DNA of 64,000 nt from Leptobrachium leishanense (lineage: Eukaryota > Chordata > Amphibia > Anura > Megophryidae): positions 53,262,422 through 53,326,421 of the forward strand of contig CM019069.1 in assembly GCA_009667805.1 (NCBI GenBank), in the 5' to 3' direction. The notes under the pieces are model-generated. The model made no database searches. It was not told where the DNA came from and saw nothing but the letters and a program-made list of their open reading frames with translations. Below are positions 1-10,672 of this stretch, one piece after another (within the stretch, counting starts at the first letter, position 1; each line of letters starts with the position of its first letter). A program made the position numbers and the translations under genes.

Positions 1-133
1 TATTGATGATCCGTACAAAATCACGGACAATAAGGCGCATCGTATGACCGCTATCGCGTGTTCCGTGAAAAAATACGTCCATTCGTTCCTTTTTCACTGA
101 CAACACGAAAAATGCGTTCGTCTGACCCTAGCC
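1..133 (+). mobile_element. PIF/Harbinger-type MITE, family A, right part only
   Basis: The sequence ends in GTCTGACCCTAGCC followed by TTA, the right terminus shared by all family A copies here. The left end lies outside the window. The interior, with its CGTATGACCGCTATCGCG block, matches the full copies at 42366 and 43059. No coding capacity. Confidence 0.8.
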
Positions 134-136
134 TTA

Positions 137-580
137 CCGGTTTCGCTCATCATGTTTAACTGCGTTTTGAAGCCTTATTTTATTATATATCGTTCTTTCC
201 GGCAAACTCAGCAGATTCATAATATGTCATTATTATATGTATACGTCATGTCCTGTCTGTATATTATAACAAAAAAGGCAATAAAATTTGAATTTTCAAT
301 AATTTACAACGTGTAAAGTGTTTTTTTTCTCATTTTAACATGCGAGCGTTTGCGGTTATATTTTCTATGGGTTGCGCTTGTTAAATAAATTTGAAATTGG
401 GTCTCATTACATTTTTTTGGGGGGAAAATTACACGATTTTTAACAAACGCACCCTATACAAAATCGTTAGTGCAGCATCATTGTTCACATTATAATTGAA
501 ATGGGAACAATATTGCTGCATTAACAAAACAAAAACAAAAAAAACATTTTTTTTTTATTTATTATGTTTTTTTAAAAAAT
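137..580. other. AT-rich stretch, no gene seen
   Basis: Homopolymer-rich AT sequence. Short ORFs here are low complexity (runs of Phe and Lys). No repeat boundary or RNA gene was recognised. Confidence 0.5.
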
Positions 581-1256
581 ATTTTTCTATTTTTATTTTT
601 TATTACTTTTTACATGGTCATGTTTGGTATTGTTGGAAAGGCCATGCTCTGGCTGCCACGGATCGGGAGATAGGGGGTTCCAATGAACCCTCTATCTCCA
701 CCATTGGTGGCAGCTAGGGGATAACTCTAAAACTGACGTCATCGTGCTATGCACGATGACGCCAGTCGTCAGGGGGACATCCTGGAAGCTTAGCCGATAT
801 CCAAGATGTCGGCCAGCACAGGGAGAGGATCACGATCCGGCGCTTTTCGGCACCGAATCGTGATCCGGCCCCCAAGGGGTTAAATCCAGGCACCGTTTGG
901 AAGGGCAGGCTGTGCCCTTCCAAATGATGCCTGCCTTTAATTGCTGGCCCCCGGCGATCGGAAGGGAGAGAGGTCCAAAGGGTCCCCCCTCCCTTTCAGG
1001 CACCTCCTCCGCACTTGCGCGGGGGGGCGCCTGAAATAGATGTCATCGCCCCAGCGCGATGACGTCTATTGGTCCCGCCGGGGTCCCGGAGTGCCGGGCT
1101 GACATCCAAGATGTCAGCCCACACCGGGGGGGCTCAGCAATCGGCCGGAATCCCGGCTGATTGCTGCCTCCTGTGCATGGACGCGCTCAGCACGTCCATC
1201 GCACAGGGGAAGTACTTGGTAGGACGCGCCGAGCGCGTCCTTAGCAGCCAAGTGGT
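581..1256. mobile_element. Hairpin-array element, probable piggyBac-type MITE, left end lost
   Basis: From about 640 to 1250 there are roughly eight or nine short inverted repeats in series. Examples are GACGTCATCGTGC with GCACGATGACG near 735-765, GGATCACGATCC with GAATCGTGATCC near 828-867, and GACGCGCTC with GAGCGCGTC at the right end. The right end reaches a TTAA (GTGGTTAAAA, about 1254). The left part (about 604-690) resembles the small TTAA-flanked element at 61875, sharing the GGAAAGGCCATGCTCTGG block. The left terminus is not visible. Classification is inference; the hairpins are directly visible. Confidence 0.5.
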
Positions 1257-1681
1257 TAAAAAATAATAAAAAAGTCAAGAAAATACAAAATAGGATTCTA
1301 AAAAATAAAACAGGCTTTCACTGAAAATGAAAAGAATAAACGGTGTTTTAAAAAAAATATTACATTTTTACAATGAATCCTGTGGGATTCGCCTGTTTAA
1401 ACCTGTCGAACTGAACCACTGAAAATCAGGGCATTTCGTCAGAATTTCGGCGCAGTTCCCTTTCAATGAATATCTTAACCAATAATTCTCTATGGGAAAA
1501 TCTCGCTGCCACCAAAGATCGCCGAATTGCGGCAAACTGCACCGTATTGTGCTGTCAATTCAACAGTATTTGGTGAATTGACAGGTTCCTGAATAGACGA
1601 ACTGCCATGAAATTGCACCGTACGATGAAATTCACTGTTCGGTACAATTCGGTGAGAAGTTCATCTCTTATTGAATAACCC
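1257..1681. mobile_element. Palindromic MITE, GGGTTATTC-end family (E), partial
   Basis: The right end reads CTCTTATTGAATAACC, the inverted form of the GGGTTATTC terminus. The interior shares AAACCTGTC and CACCGAAAATC blocks with the copies at 3277 and 19525. Superfamily is not determined because target duplications are unclear. Confidence 0.5.
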
Positions 1682-2246
1682 ATTTATTTATTACTATACT
1701 GGTGTGGATTAGAAACTATTTTTTTTTAGATTATTTATTTATAAAGTATTTTTTTTTAGGTTGTCACAAGAGGGAGACATATGAAATGTGGGCATAACAA
1801 GGTGGCCCACGCGTGGAGTGTTTATTCATGAAAATACGAAAAAAATTATTTAGAGACTGTCACCAGGTTTCCAAAAAATACCTGTTAAACTCATCCAGCG
1901 TCAATCTGCCATTTATGACATTTCATTACGCCGGAGTATCTTTTTCATTTATCGCTAAACGGCTGCAAACAGGAGGATTGTGTAACCTAATATACAGCCT
2001 TGTCTCAATTTATTGATGATTTGCAACACTTTATTAGAAGCAATCTCAGGGAAATGCTCGGAAAGCACAGTAATCGCACCTGTAGAAACACTTGTGAAAT
2101 ACAATAAATCAATAAAGGCAGTGATTGCAGTTCATGCTTTGTCCACCAGGAGGAACTGTGACGTGGACTAAGGAAGCTCTAGTGTAAAATGCCAGAAAAA
2201 CAGAATGGGAAGCAGCTTACATCATTTATTACAGTCCATACAAACA
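1682..2246. other. Gene-free stretch
   Basis: AT-rich, mostly low-copy sequence with short poly-T runs. No coding region, RNA gene or clear repeat boundary was seen. Confidence 0.4.
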
Positions 2247-3055
2247 GGGTTATTCAAAGAGATCCGAATTGTGGCCAAAAGGTAACCGAACGCTGAAATT
2301 CAGCGTTCGGTTACCTTTCTTGGTCATTCGGCTATACAGAGAGCAGGCAGTTCGCCAAATCCTGGCGAATTGCCTGCACATACGGTGCCTGTTCGGTGCC
2401 TGTTCGAGGCAGTGAAATCCCCATAGAGAAGCAATGCTTTGTCTATTCAGAGAACACAAAACAGCTGAGAAAGGTTACCGAATTCCCCTGCCATTCAGTG
2501 GTTTCATTCGACAGGTTTATTCAGGAGAATCCCATAGGCTTCAATGTTAAAAATATTCCCGTTTTAATTCAATATCTAATAAACCATTTATTATAATATT
2601 CTGCAGTAAAAGTCTCTTTATTTTTAGATTTTTTTAGGATCTTTCAGTCTTTTTTTGGGGATTTTTTTGCAAAAAAAAATTCAGGTTTTTTTTAAATCAT
2701 TTTTTCTTTTTTCTGTAACAGCCCTTTTTATTATCATTCATTGGATCTTATATGTAAATTTCAGACATTTTCATTCTGTAGTTTTTTTGCAAACAGCGTT
2801 TGACTTTTCAAACATTCAAGCGTACTGTTTTTTTTCACTCCATTCGTCTGCGGTGTTGGGTTTTTCCGGCGGTTGCTCTGTGCTGTGATCAGCTCCTGCT
2901 CGGGTTTCTCCGGCGTGTTTGGCAGGGTTAATCCAGATGTTTTTGCAGGTTTCGGTGTGCGTTCGCTGGGTTTTGCGGTGAGTGTTCGTCGGGTTTGCGG
3001 CGGCTTTTCCCTGCACTACGACGGCCCTGTGGTGCTTGCTGAATTCACCGCAGGG
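2247..3055. mobile_element. Palindromic MITE, family E, copy 2
   Basis: Begins GGGTTATTCAAAGAGATCCG and carries an internal hairpin (AACCGAACGCTGAAATTCAG with its complement, about 2282-2312). The interior has a poly-T section and a GAATTCACCGCAGGG block typical of the family. The right side is disrupted by other repeats, so the end is approximate. Confidence 0.45.
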
Positions 3056-3276
3056 CAGTAGTGTATTTTGGCCTAGGCCAACAAGGCCTAGGCCTAGGGT
3101 GGCACTTTCCAGGGGGCGGCGGCCCGACCCCCAAAAAAATTTTTTTTTTTTTACTTTTGCAAAGTATTTTACCAGGAAAGATACATTGAGATTTCACTAA
3201 TTTTCAAGTATGTCCTGGGTAGGCAAGGCCTAGGCTTTCACTTTCCAGGCGGCAGCAAAAAACCTCACCACTAAAT
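3056..3276. repeat. Repeat mosaic with CAGTAGTGTATTTTGG start and SINE tail
   Basis: Starts CAGTAGTGTATTTTGGCCTA, close to the terminus of the hAT element at 3891, but no matching right end was found. About 3150-3220 contains a copy of the AAGTATTTTACCAGGAA SINE 3' segment that recurs at 7411, 10505 and 13521. Probably a truncated hAT derivative with a SINE fragment. Confidence 0.4.
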
Positions 3277-3890
3277 GGGTTACTCACAGAGCACCGAAAT
3301 GACGCCAACATTTTGGTGTTCTGTAGTTCCAAGCACTTCGGGGAATAAAATTTCCCCACCATGCAGTGAATTCACCATTCACCGCAGGGTCCCCAAAGTG
3401 CATGGAGTCGGCCGCTGAATGCTGCCACCGCAAACCCGTGGCCTGCTGTTTTCAAAAGAGCTACTGAACGAAAATGTCTGGAATTTACATATAAGATCCT
3501 ATGATTGATAATAAAAAGTTCTGTTACAGAAAAAAGAAAATCTGCTATTAAAAAAAGGGGGGAAATTTTTCCCAAACAAATCTGAAAAATTACTAAAAGT
3601 TACTAAAAAAAAATCAATAAAGACTTTTTACTGCAGATTAAAATAATAAATGGTTTATTAGATATTGCATAAAAACGGGTATATTTGTAACATTGAAACC
3701 TATGGGGTTCGCCTGAATAAACCTGCTGATTGAAACCACCGAACATCAGGGCATTTCACTGCCATTTCTCTGCTGTTTGGTGTTCTCTGAATAGATTAAC
3801 CATTACTTCTCTATGGGGATTTGCACTGCCTTCAAACAGCACCGTACTTGCTGGCAGTTCGCCAAACTTGTGTGTGAGCATATCACAGAG

Positions 3891-5522
3891 CAGTGGTGTA
3901 CTTAGGGGAGTGGCGGGGGGCAGGCCGCCCCAGGTACTAGTGATTATTGGGGTGTCATTAGGGGGTACTAGGAGGTTCCACTGTCATTGTGTGTCAGCTT
4001 TGAGCTGTGTTCTCAAACAACGAGCAGCGGAGCAGGGCGTTTGCATACGGAATAAAATCGAATAGAATAAAAATCCCCCTCTCCTCCCTCCATAGCTCCT
4101 CCCCTGCCCCGCAGCAGCTCTAGGAGAGGGGAGGGGGATGTGATTTGTGTGCAGAGAGAGAAGATGACAGTAAACTGCAGGTAAAGGGGGGTATCAGCAG
4201 AATATGAAGCCCTGTCTGCTTACTGCTGTTTAAAGTGGACCTTTCCTTAACCAGCACTGCAGTGATAGAAATTTGTAATTGAGCTGCCTGGCTCCTGGTG
4301 AGGCTGCGTGCGTGCAGGTCACGCGGTCCGACCAGTCAGGTGGTACTGAGTCTCAGTACCACCTGACTGGCTGAACCATGTGACATGCACGCACGCAGCT
4401 GCCCGCCCTTTCATTAACACGGACTCTCACTCTATTCTGGACTGAACACCCACTGGGAAGGGAATCAAAGCCACGGTGCACCCTCTGGCAGTGGCACCCC
4501 ACTGCTGACAAGATGGCTCCACGCACAGGCACAGCCACGATCCTAACGTGGCCTGGAGGGACCTCCTGCTGAGTCTGTACACAGTTCCTGCTGACTCTGC
4601 ACACAGCCCTACCGCGGACAGAGGCTGGTAAATATAGAATAAATAATTGCTGTGTGCTCATATACACTCGGTTTGCTGGGAGTTTTATTGCAGTGGATTC
4701 TGATGCACTCATACATACCGCACATTGCATTGCTGGGAGTTTTATTGCAGTGGATTCTGATGCACTCATACACACCGCACATTGCATTGCTGGGAGTTTT
4801 ATTGCTGTGGATTCTGATATGCTGACACACACACCGCACATTGCATTGCTGGGAGTTTTATTGCTGTGGATTCTGATACACTCATACACACTGCACATTG
4901 CATTGCTGGAATTTTTATTGCTGTGGATTCTGATACGCTGACACACACCAAACATTACATTGCTGGGAGTTTTATTGCTGTGGATTCTGTGATACACACT
5001 GCATATTACTGTGAGTTTTATTGCCCTGGAGTTCTGGGACACGCTCATACACACTGCACATTACTGTGAGTTTTATTGCTGTGCAGTTCTGTGATATGCT
5101 TATACACAGTGCACATTTCTGTGGGTTTTATTGCTGTGCAGCTCTGTGATACGCTCATATGCAGTGCACGTTTCTGTAGATTTTATTGTTCAACCAATTA
5201 GAGCAGCTGTGATCCAGTATACTTGACATGCGTTGCTGTTCTTCGTAAATATGCTTGAATTTAAACCTTTCATAATTTTATTTATCTCAATAGATACATT
5301 TGAAATGGTATACAAAATATACAAGTTGGCACTTGGTATCCACTTTTAATATAGAGAGGAAAAGGCGGAGCTCTAAGAGGAAAAGGTGGAGTTTAAAGAG
5401 GAAGGGTGGGGATTAACCAGGAAGAAGTGTGCCCTTGACAGGAAGGGGTGCCTCAAATTTAAACTAGGGGGTGCACGAGTTTAGTCAGGCCTAGGGCAGC
5501 ACAAAACCTAAATACACCACTG
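3891..5522. mobile_element. Nonautonomous hAT element with internal minisatellite (H1)
   Basis: Terminal inverted repeats are CAGTGGTGTACTTAGG at the left and CCTAAATACACCACTG at the right, differing at one base. Flanking 8-mers TCACAGAG and CCGCAGGG agree at only 5 of 8 positions, so the target duplication is decayed or uncertain. There is no transposase. The interior holds a block of about 57-bp tandem repeats (about 4650-5190). Confidence 0.7.
4650..5190. repeat. Minisatellite, unit about 57 bp
   Basis: About nine imperfect units, each containing GCTGGGAGTTTTATTGC, TGGATTCTGAT and CACCGCACATTGC. Later units diverge (AGTTTTATTGCTGTGCAG). The repeat produces long spurious ORFs on both strands. 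Related units occur in reverse orientation at 8640-8790 in another hAT element. Confidence 0.85.
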
Positions 5523-5794
5523 CCGCAGGGTCGCCGAAATGGGATCTCCAAATCGCACCGAATTGAGGAGAATGAAAAGTCACCGAACGTGCGGGACTTT
5601 TCGATTCTCTTTGAATAACCCTGAGAGTAGACACCGTTTCAGAGCACCGGCTTGATTCAAGAGCAGGGAGCTACCATGGAATAGTTCACTGTACTCGAGT
5701 GGGGCCATTGTTAACAGCTCCCATACAAAGTATCAGAGCTATTAATATACAGTGAGGAGATACTTATTTCCAAAGTTGCAAGAAAAGATATACA

Positions 5795-5982
5795 GGTCTA
5801 TTTAGAGAAAGGTGAATTCAGGTGAATACAGGTGAATTGGCAGGAGAGGAGAACAATCTAGACCAAATAGCCGATTTGGAAAGTGAGATAAATGGGAGAA
5901 TTTTTCTGTTTTGGCCATTTCGACCTAGAATTTTCACTTCTCCAGTCATTCTCCTGAGTTTCACCTTTCTTTGAATAGACCC
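5795..5982. mobile_element. Small palindromic MITE, family C
   Basis: Starts GTCTATTTAGAGAAAGGTGA and ends TTTCACCTTTCTTTGAATAG, which are inverted copies. The core has CAATCTAGACCAAATAGCCG and TTTTGACCTAGAATTTT-like blocks that recur at 48437-49349. Confidence 0.6.
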
Positions 5983-6575
5983 TTAGGGCAGCGGTTCAAA
6001 TAATTATAAATAATACAGGTCAGAATAAGCCCCAATATGTGTTTCTCCATATATTCTTACTGCCTCTGCATCATATGTGGATACCAAGGAAGCCTTCCTT
6101 CAGGCAAAGTAAGTAAGCCTTAATAAATCCGATCTGGTAAAATAAGCGTTTTAGCAATTGCAACTATTTATCAGTGAAATTTCTGTGCTTTCTAGTTCGG
6201 TGCACTTTGGCGATTCCATTTTGCCGACTTTGTTGTGAATTCACTATTCACCGCAGGGTAGCCGAAGATGGAGTCGCTGAAGACCGCTCAACTGACCACC
6301 GAACGCCACTGAAGACCACCAAAGACCGCCCTACTGCAAAAGAATAAAACGCATCTAGCATCAATTTTGAAACAGTATGCGGTTTTCTTGTTTGTTTATC
6401 TGTTACCAGTTACACTGTATTTTCTCTTGTTGATCAATATTACGCATATTATACATATTATGTGTCATTCCATGTACCTTTGTTGTTATACAAAAGAGCA
6501 AAAATAACCCACAATCTTATTATTTTCCTTTGAAGGAGTGTAAACAATAAACCCCTGAATAATCTATTTTGTGCT
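5983..6575. other. Gene-free stretch
   Basis: AT-rich sequence with a few family E-like words near 6225-6330 (GAATTCACTATTCACCGCAG). No gene recognised. Confidence 0.4.
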
Positions 6576-6608
6576 TTAAAGGACACTCTACTAATCCTGA
6601 TCATTTAA

Positions 6609-7061
6609 GGCTAAAGTCAGATGAACGCAGTCTGAGCGCACTCTGCAGGTGCACATAACGGAAAGACTTACTGACGGAAGATACTGTAGACACCACACGG
6701 TCCGTGTTTTTTTGATGGACGTAGAAAAAAAAAGGGAATTATGGGAAATAAAAATAATATGAAAAATGCTAAAAATTTGAAAAGGATATGAAAAGCCATT
6801 TTGTGCGTCAAGGTGCTGGACGTCGCAAATGTGCTGCGTCTGACATCTCATCACACAGAACACTACGCGGACGTGGCGCACTCTGCGCACCCGTGGTAGC
6901 GGTTTTACGTTCTTGCCTAACTTGCGTCCGTTTGCCACATGCGTTGTGCATGCGCAGTTCGGTTCGCACGTACTTCGTGTGTGGATTTCTATTGATCATG
7001 ATTCTATGCTGCAACAGACGTTTAACTGTGCAGCAACACAGACGTTCGTCTGACGCCGGCC
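6609..7061 (-). mobile_element. PIF/Harbinger-type MITE, family B
   Basis: Diverged termini GGCTAAAGTCAGATGAACGC and GTCTGACGCCGGCC. The interior matches the other family B copies in reverse orientation, including CACACGGTCCGTTTTT-like and CTTGCCTAACTTGCGTCCG blocks. Left flank TAA; right flank ATA, so the duplication is not clean. Confidence 0.65.
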
Positions 7062-7410
7062 ATAGTGTTTTAAAGTGGCAGGATGTGTAGATTCCGCCCT
7101 GCCCCGCGTCATTGCCCCAATCTGGAAAAAACGCTGGATGTAGCGGAGGAGTTTTCTCCACCTCACCCAACGTCAACAGCATTCAGGATTTTGAATTTCC
7201 CGGCTGTCTAACACCAGATTGGTCAATAGTGATGTCAGCATGAAGAGAGCATGCCACCGTCACCCTCTGAAACCGCCCGCGATAGCAAGAGGTCTCAGAG
7301 AGGCAGCTGATGAATCGGATTTGCGCATGAGCGCACAGCTCCGATCCATCGCTCTGCACAGGCGCTATGGAACTAGCGTACACAATGTGCGCAAGTCCCG
7401 AGCAAAGCCA

Positions 7411-7482
7411 ATTTATTGATTTATAAAGTATTTTACCAGGAAGGATACATTGAGATTTCTCTCGTTTTCAAGTATTTCCTGG
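7411..7482 (-). repeat. SINE 3' fragment
   Basis: Contains TTTTACCAGGAAGGATACAT and TTTCTCTCGTTTTCAAGTAT. On the minus strand this ends in an AT-rich tail, as in the fuller copy at 10505. Confidence 0.6.
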
Positions 7483-8032
7483 GTATTTGCTGTTCCATCA
7501 CAACACAAACTGCACAAGAGTGAAAACTGCATATTAAAGCTTCAGGGACTTCCAGATTCAGAAGCCTTTGAGCTGAAGAGGAGCAACGTGTGCCGAGGGG
7601 GGAAAAGTCAGCTTCTATTTAACCCTTTCCTGCCGCAGCGCACACAATGCCGTCCCTGCAGCTGGTCAGCTTTGAAGGCACTGGGCGAACTAATACACCT
7701 TGTTGACTTCTATGGGCCACCTTTACCCCACCCAGCTGTCGGTGCGCCACATGCTGTTGGCTGCTGCGAATCGGCCTGAACTCAGCCCGTCCCACTGCAG
7801 CCAGTGACGCGAGTCAGCTGCGTGGCTGGGCCGAAGGAGAGGCCATCCGTTCGCCCCGCCGGCGTTAACCCCCTCCCAATGGCGTTAAGGGCAAAAATAA
7901 GTAACTATTTTTTAATACAGTATCCCTTTAATGGCATGGTCACTTCTCCACCTGTGTTACATTTTCTATGTTCTTTGATCCTATTTTGTTCCAAGTCAAC
8001 AGCAGTTGTTCACGAGTGGAGAATTGCATGTT

Positions 8033-8150
8033 TTAGGCCAGGGGGTTCAGCAACCTTGCCCCCTCCCCAGATGTTGTGGAACTACACCTCCTATGATGTC
8101 TATCACTTATTAGGTTGGCTGGGCCTCCAAGGAATGTAGTCTAAGCAGTC
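8033..8150. repeat. Decayed hAT-MITE remnant
   Basis: CAGGGGGTTCAGCAACC followed by CCAGATGTTGTGGAACTACA resembles the small hAT element at 27125 (CAGGGCTGTCAAACTCC, CCAGATGTTTCTG). The right end is not clear. Confidence 0.4.
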
Positions 8151-8439
8151 AAGTGCGAAGAATACTGGGGTAGGGGAAAAATTCAGCTATTTTGGTCATC
8201 AAATTACGCAGCATCATTTTGGGTATAAACACAGTTTACTTTGAGTTAGAATCGGGTTGTGCCGGGTGAACCTGTTACTGTGTACCCCATAATCCTATCT
8301 AGCTTGCTGTTATCTTTCAAGGTGACTTTTTATGCCCCTAGTCCTAGTTCATTGTTGGCATTTTCAAATGAGGTATAAAACTATTCCAAAGTGCTTTATG
8401 ATATACTGTAGTAATACTACTACTAAAAAAAAAGAATAT

Positions 8440-8528
8440 CTCCTCTTAGATTGTAAGCTCCTGAGCAGGGTCCTCTCTCCTACTGTTCTTTGTGTTTAAC
8501 GTGTATGTATATTTGTTATTCTGCCTCC
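8440..8528 (+). repeat. L2-type LINE 3' tail, left part
   Basis: CTTAGATTGTAAGCTCCTGA then GCAGGGTCCTCTCTCC matches the 3' tail seen after the L2 coding fragment at about 11910. It continues at 10442 (CATTGTACAGCGCTAC) after the intervening hAT element. Confidence 0.65.
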
Positions 8529-8639
8529 CAGGGCAGCCATTAGAAATGATGGGGCCCCTTACTAAACCTCACGATGGGGCCCCCCGGGCCCCCCCCTCAA
8601 CCTCTAACAGCTTTTCTCCCCCTTCAAAAAAAAAGGACA

Positions 8640-8790
8640 TAACATAGCACCACAGCAATAAAACTCCCAGTAATGTGCAGTGTGTATTAGCTTATCACAG
8701 TATCCACAGCAATAAAACTCACAGTAATGAGCGGTGTGTCTGAACATATCACAGAATCCACAGCAATAAATCTCACAGAAACGGGCTGTG
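8640..8790 (-). repeat. Short copy of the 57-bp minisatellite
   Basis: Three units with CACAGCAATAAAACTC and ACAGTAATG words, the reverse complement of the array at 4650-5190 in a different hAT element. Confidence 0.7.
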
Positions 8791-8801
8791 TATGATGGCC
8801 T

Positions 8802-10005
8802 TTGGGTCTGGGTCTGGGCCCTGGGTCTGGTCCCTGGGACTGGGACTGGGCCTTGGGGTCTGGTCCCTGAGGTCTGGGCCCTGAGGTCTGGTCCCTGGGG
8901 TCTAGCCTGGGCCCTGGTCTCTGGGTCTGGTCCCTGGGCCTTGGGGTCTGGGTCCTAGGGTCTGGGCCCTGGGTCTGGGCCCTGGGTCTGGGCCTTGGGG
9001 TCTGGGCCCTGGGTATGGGGTCTGGACCCTAGGGTCTGGGCCCTGGGTCTGTATTTGGGCTTTGGGGTCTGGGCCTTGGGGTCTGGGCCCTGGGTCTGGG
9101 CCTGGTTTGGCCTAGGGGTCTGGGCCCAGGGTCTGGGCCCTGGGTTTGGGCCTAGGGGTCTGGGCCCTGGGTCTTAGGGTCTGGGCCTAGGGGTCTGGGC
9201 CCTGGGTTTGGGCCTAGGGGGTCTGGGCCCTGGGTCTGGGCCTTAGGGTCTGGGTCATAGGGTCTGGGCCTGGGGTCTGGCCTTAGGGTCTGGGCCTAGG
9301 GGGTCTGGGCCCTGGGTATGGGGTCTGGACTCTAGGGTCTGGCCCTGGGTCTGTATTTGGGCTTTGGGGTCTGGGCCTTGGGGTCTGGGCCTGGGGTCTG
9401 GCCCTGGGTTTGGCCTAGGGGTCTGGGCCCGGGGTCTGGGCCAGGGTCTGGGCCTAGGGGGTCTGGACCTGGGTCTTAGGGTCTGGGCCCTAGGGTCTGG
9501 GCCCTGGGTTTGGGCCTAGGGGGTCTGGGCCAGGGTCTGGGCCCTGGGTTTGGGCCTAGGGGGTCTGGACCCAGGGTCTGGGCCCTGGGCCCTAGTGTCT
9601 GGGTCTGGGCCTTGGGTCTGGGGTCCTGGGCCTTGGGGTCTGGGCCCTGGGTTTGGGCTTAGGGGTCTGGGCCCTGGGTCTGGCCTTGGGTCTGGGCCCT
9701 GGGTCTTGGGGTCTGGGCCTGGGGTCTGGGCCTAGGGGTCTGGGCCCTGGGTCTGGGCCTAGGGGTCTGGGCCTTGGGGTCTGGGCCCTGGGTCTGGGCC
9801 CAAGGGTCTGGGCCCTAGGGTCTGGGTCCTGGGCCATGGGTTTGGGCCTAGGGGTCTGGGCCCTGGGTCTGGGCCCTGGGTCTGGGCCATAGGGTCTGGG
9901 CCCTGGGTCTGGGCCTTGGGGTCTGGGCCTTGGGGTCTGGGTTTGGGCCTAGGGGTCTGGGCCCTCGGTCTGGGCCCTGGGTCTTAGGGTCTGGGCCCTG
10001 GCTCA
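8802..10005 (+). repeat. G-rich minisatellite, unit about 12-13 bp
   Basis: About a hundred variants of GGGTCTGGGCCCT and GGGTCTGGGCCTAG with strong strand asymmetry: three or more G in nearly every half unit on the plus strand. It generates spurious Gly/Pro/Trp ORFs in several frames. G-quadruplex formation is plausible but inferred. Confidence 0.92.
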
Positions 10006-10441
10006 CCACTCGCTGTCTTCTATCTTCTTTTCTTCTGTCTTCAGCTCTTCTTTTCTTCACCTTTTCTTTCATTTTCTTCTCTTCTTTTCTTCTGTCTTCT
10101 TCCTGGTCCCTCCAGCTCCGGCGCGCAGCTTCACTGAGTGGAGGGGCGGAGCCAAAGCAACGTGCTTGGGAGGCCCCTCACACGCTGCTTGGCCCCGCCC
10201 AGCCAGGAAGTGAAGCTGCCAGGAGCCGGAGGAGACACAGTGTCTCAGTCTCCTCCGGCTCCTGCAGCAGCAGCAGGGACACAGCTCCGGATTCGGACTC
10301 ATCGAGTCCGATACCGGAGCTGTTAAAGGGCGACGCCGCTGCCGTCGGGGGCCCGGGATCCTCCCCCCAGGCCCCAGCGGCCCGGGCCCCCACCGGGCCC
10401 CTTACGGCAGTATTGGGCGTAATGCCCTGATGGCGGCCCTG

Positions 10442-10500
10442 CTGCCTCCCATTGTACAGCGCTACAGAAATTTATAAAACAAACTTGTTTCTGTACTGTA
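10442..10500 (+). repeat. L2-type LINE 3' tail, right part
   Basis: ATTGTACAGCGCTACAGAAA corresponds to ATTGTACAGCGCTGCGGAAT in the tail of the L2 fragment near 12011. It is the continuation of 8440-8528. Confidence 0.6.
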
Positions 10501-10504
10501 TTAA

Positions 10505-10672
10505 TAAGAATTAGAATTGGAGTCATGGGTTCGATCCCAGCGAGCACCTCACCAGTAAGTGTCCTTGGCAAGACACCTAACGGTACATACTCGCCACCCA
10601 GGACATACATGAAAACCGCAGAAATCTCAATGTATCCTTCCTGGTAAAATCCTTTCTCAAAAAAAAAAAAAA
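10505..10672 (+). repeat. tRNA-like SINE
   Basis: Contains GGGTTCGATCCC at about 10529, a good match to a pol III B box. The body then reads CCAGGACATACATGAAAAC and TCTCAATGTATCCTTCCTGG and ends in a poly-A run. The same 3' body recurs as fragments at 3150, 7411, 13521 and 18390. No clear A box was identified, so the head is incomplete or diverged. Confidence 0.6.

Larger units (their letters stand above)
3277..5622. mobile_element. Palindromic MITE, family E, copy 3, split by a hAT element
   Basis: Left end GGGTTACTCACAGAGCACC and right end TCTCTTTGAATAACCCT are inverted forms of one terminus. The middle (3891-5522) is occupied by a VNTR-bearing hAT element. Family E sequence resumes at 5523 with CCGCAGGGTCGCCGAAAT. 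Confidence 0.5.
6580..7927. mobile_element. Candidate piggyBac-type element flanked by TTAA, with nested insertions
   Basis: Left end TTAA then AGGACACTCTA; right end TACAGTATCCCT then TTAA. These resemble the better-preserved TTAA element at 45346-45949 (AGGGACACTCTA ends). A Harbinger MITE (6609) and a SINE fragment (7411) lie inside. The pairing of the two ends is inference. Confidence 0.4.
8529..10441. mobile_element. Nonautonomous hAT element with G-rich minisatellite (H2)
   Basis: Ends are CAGGGCAGCCATTAG and CTGATGGCGGCCCTG, imperfect inverted repeats. A perfect 8-bp duplication CTGCCTCC flanks it (8521-8528 and 10442-10449). There is no transposase. The interior has about 150 bp of reverse-oriented 57-bp-type repeats, then about 1.2 kb of GGGTCTGGGCC repeats, then CT-rich and GC-rich sequence. 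It interrupts an L2 tail. Confidence 0.88.

Noticed and set aside
4353..5054. 233-aa ORF on the minus strand with repeated SESTAIKLPAMQC-like units
   Set aside because: It is a translation of the 57-bp minisatellite in a hAT element. Other frames and the other strand are equally open.
6591..7182. Overlapping ORFs of 100-124 aa
   Set aside because: They lie in a family B MITE. Comparable ORFs appear in other copies only as frameshifted fragments.
8802..10005. CRISPR-like or telomere-like array
   Set aside because: Units are short and contiguous with no unique spacers, and the motif is not a vertebrate telomere repeat.
8995..10072. Gly/Trp- and Pro/Arg-rich ORFs on both strands
   Set aside because: Products of the GGGTCTGGGCC minisatellite, with no evidence of a gene.
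10505..10560. tRNA gene around GGGTTCGATCCC
   Set aside because: Only the B-box region resembles a tRNA. No acceptor stem or anticodon arm can be formed, and the sequence continues into a dispersed SINE body with a poly-A tail.
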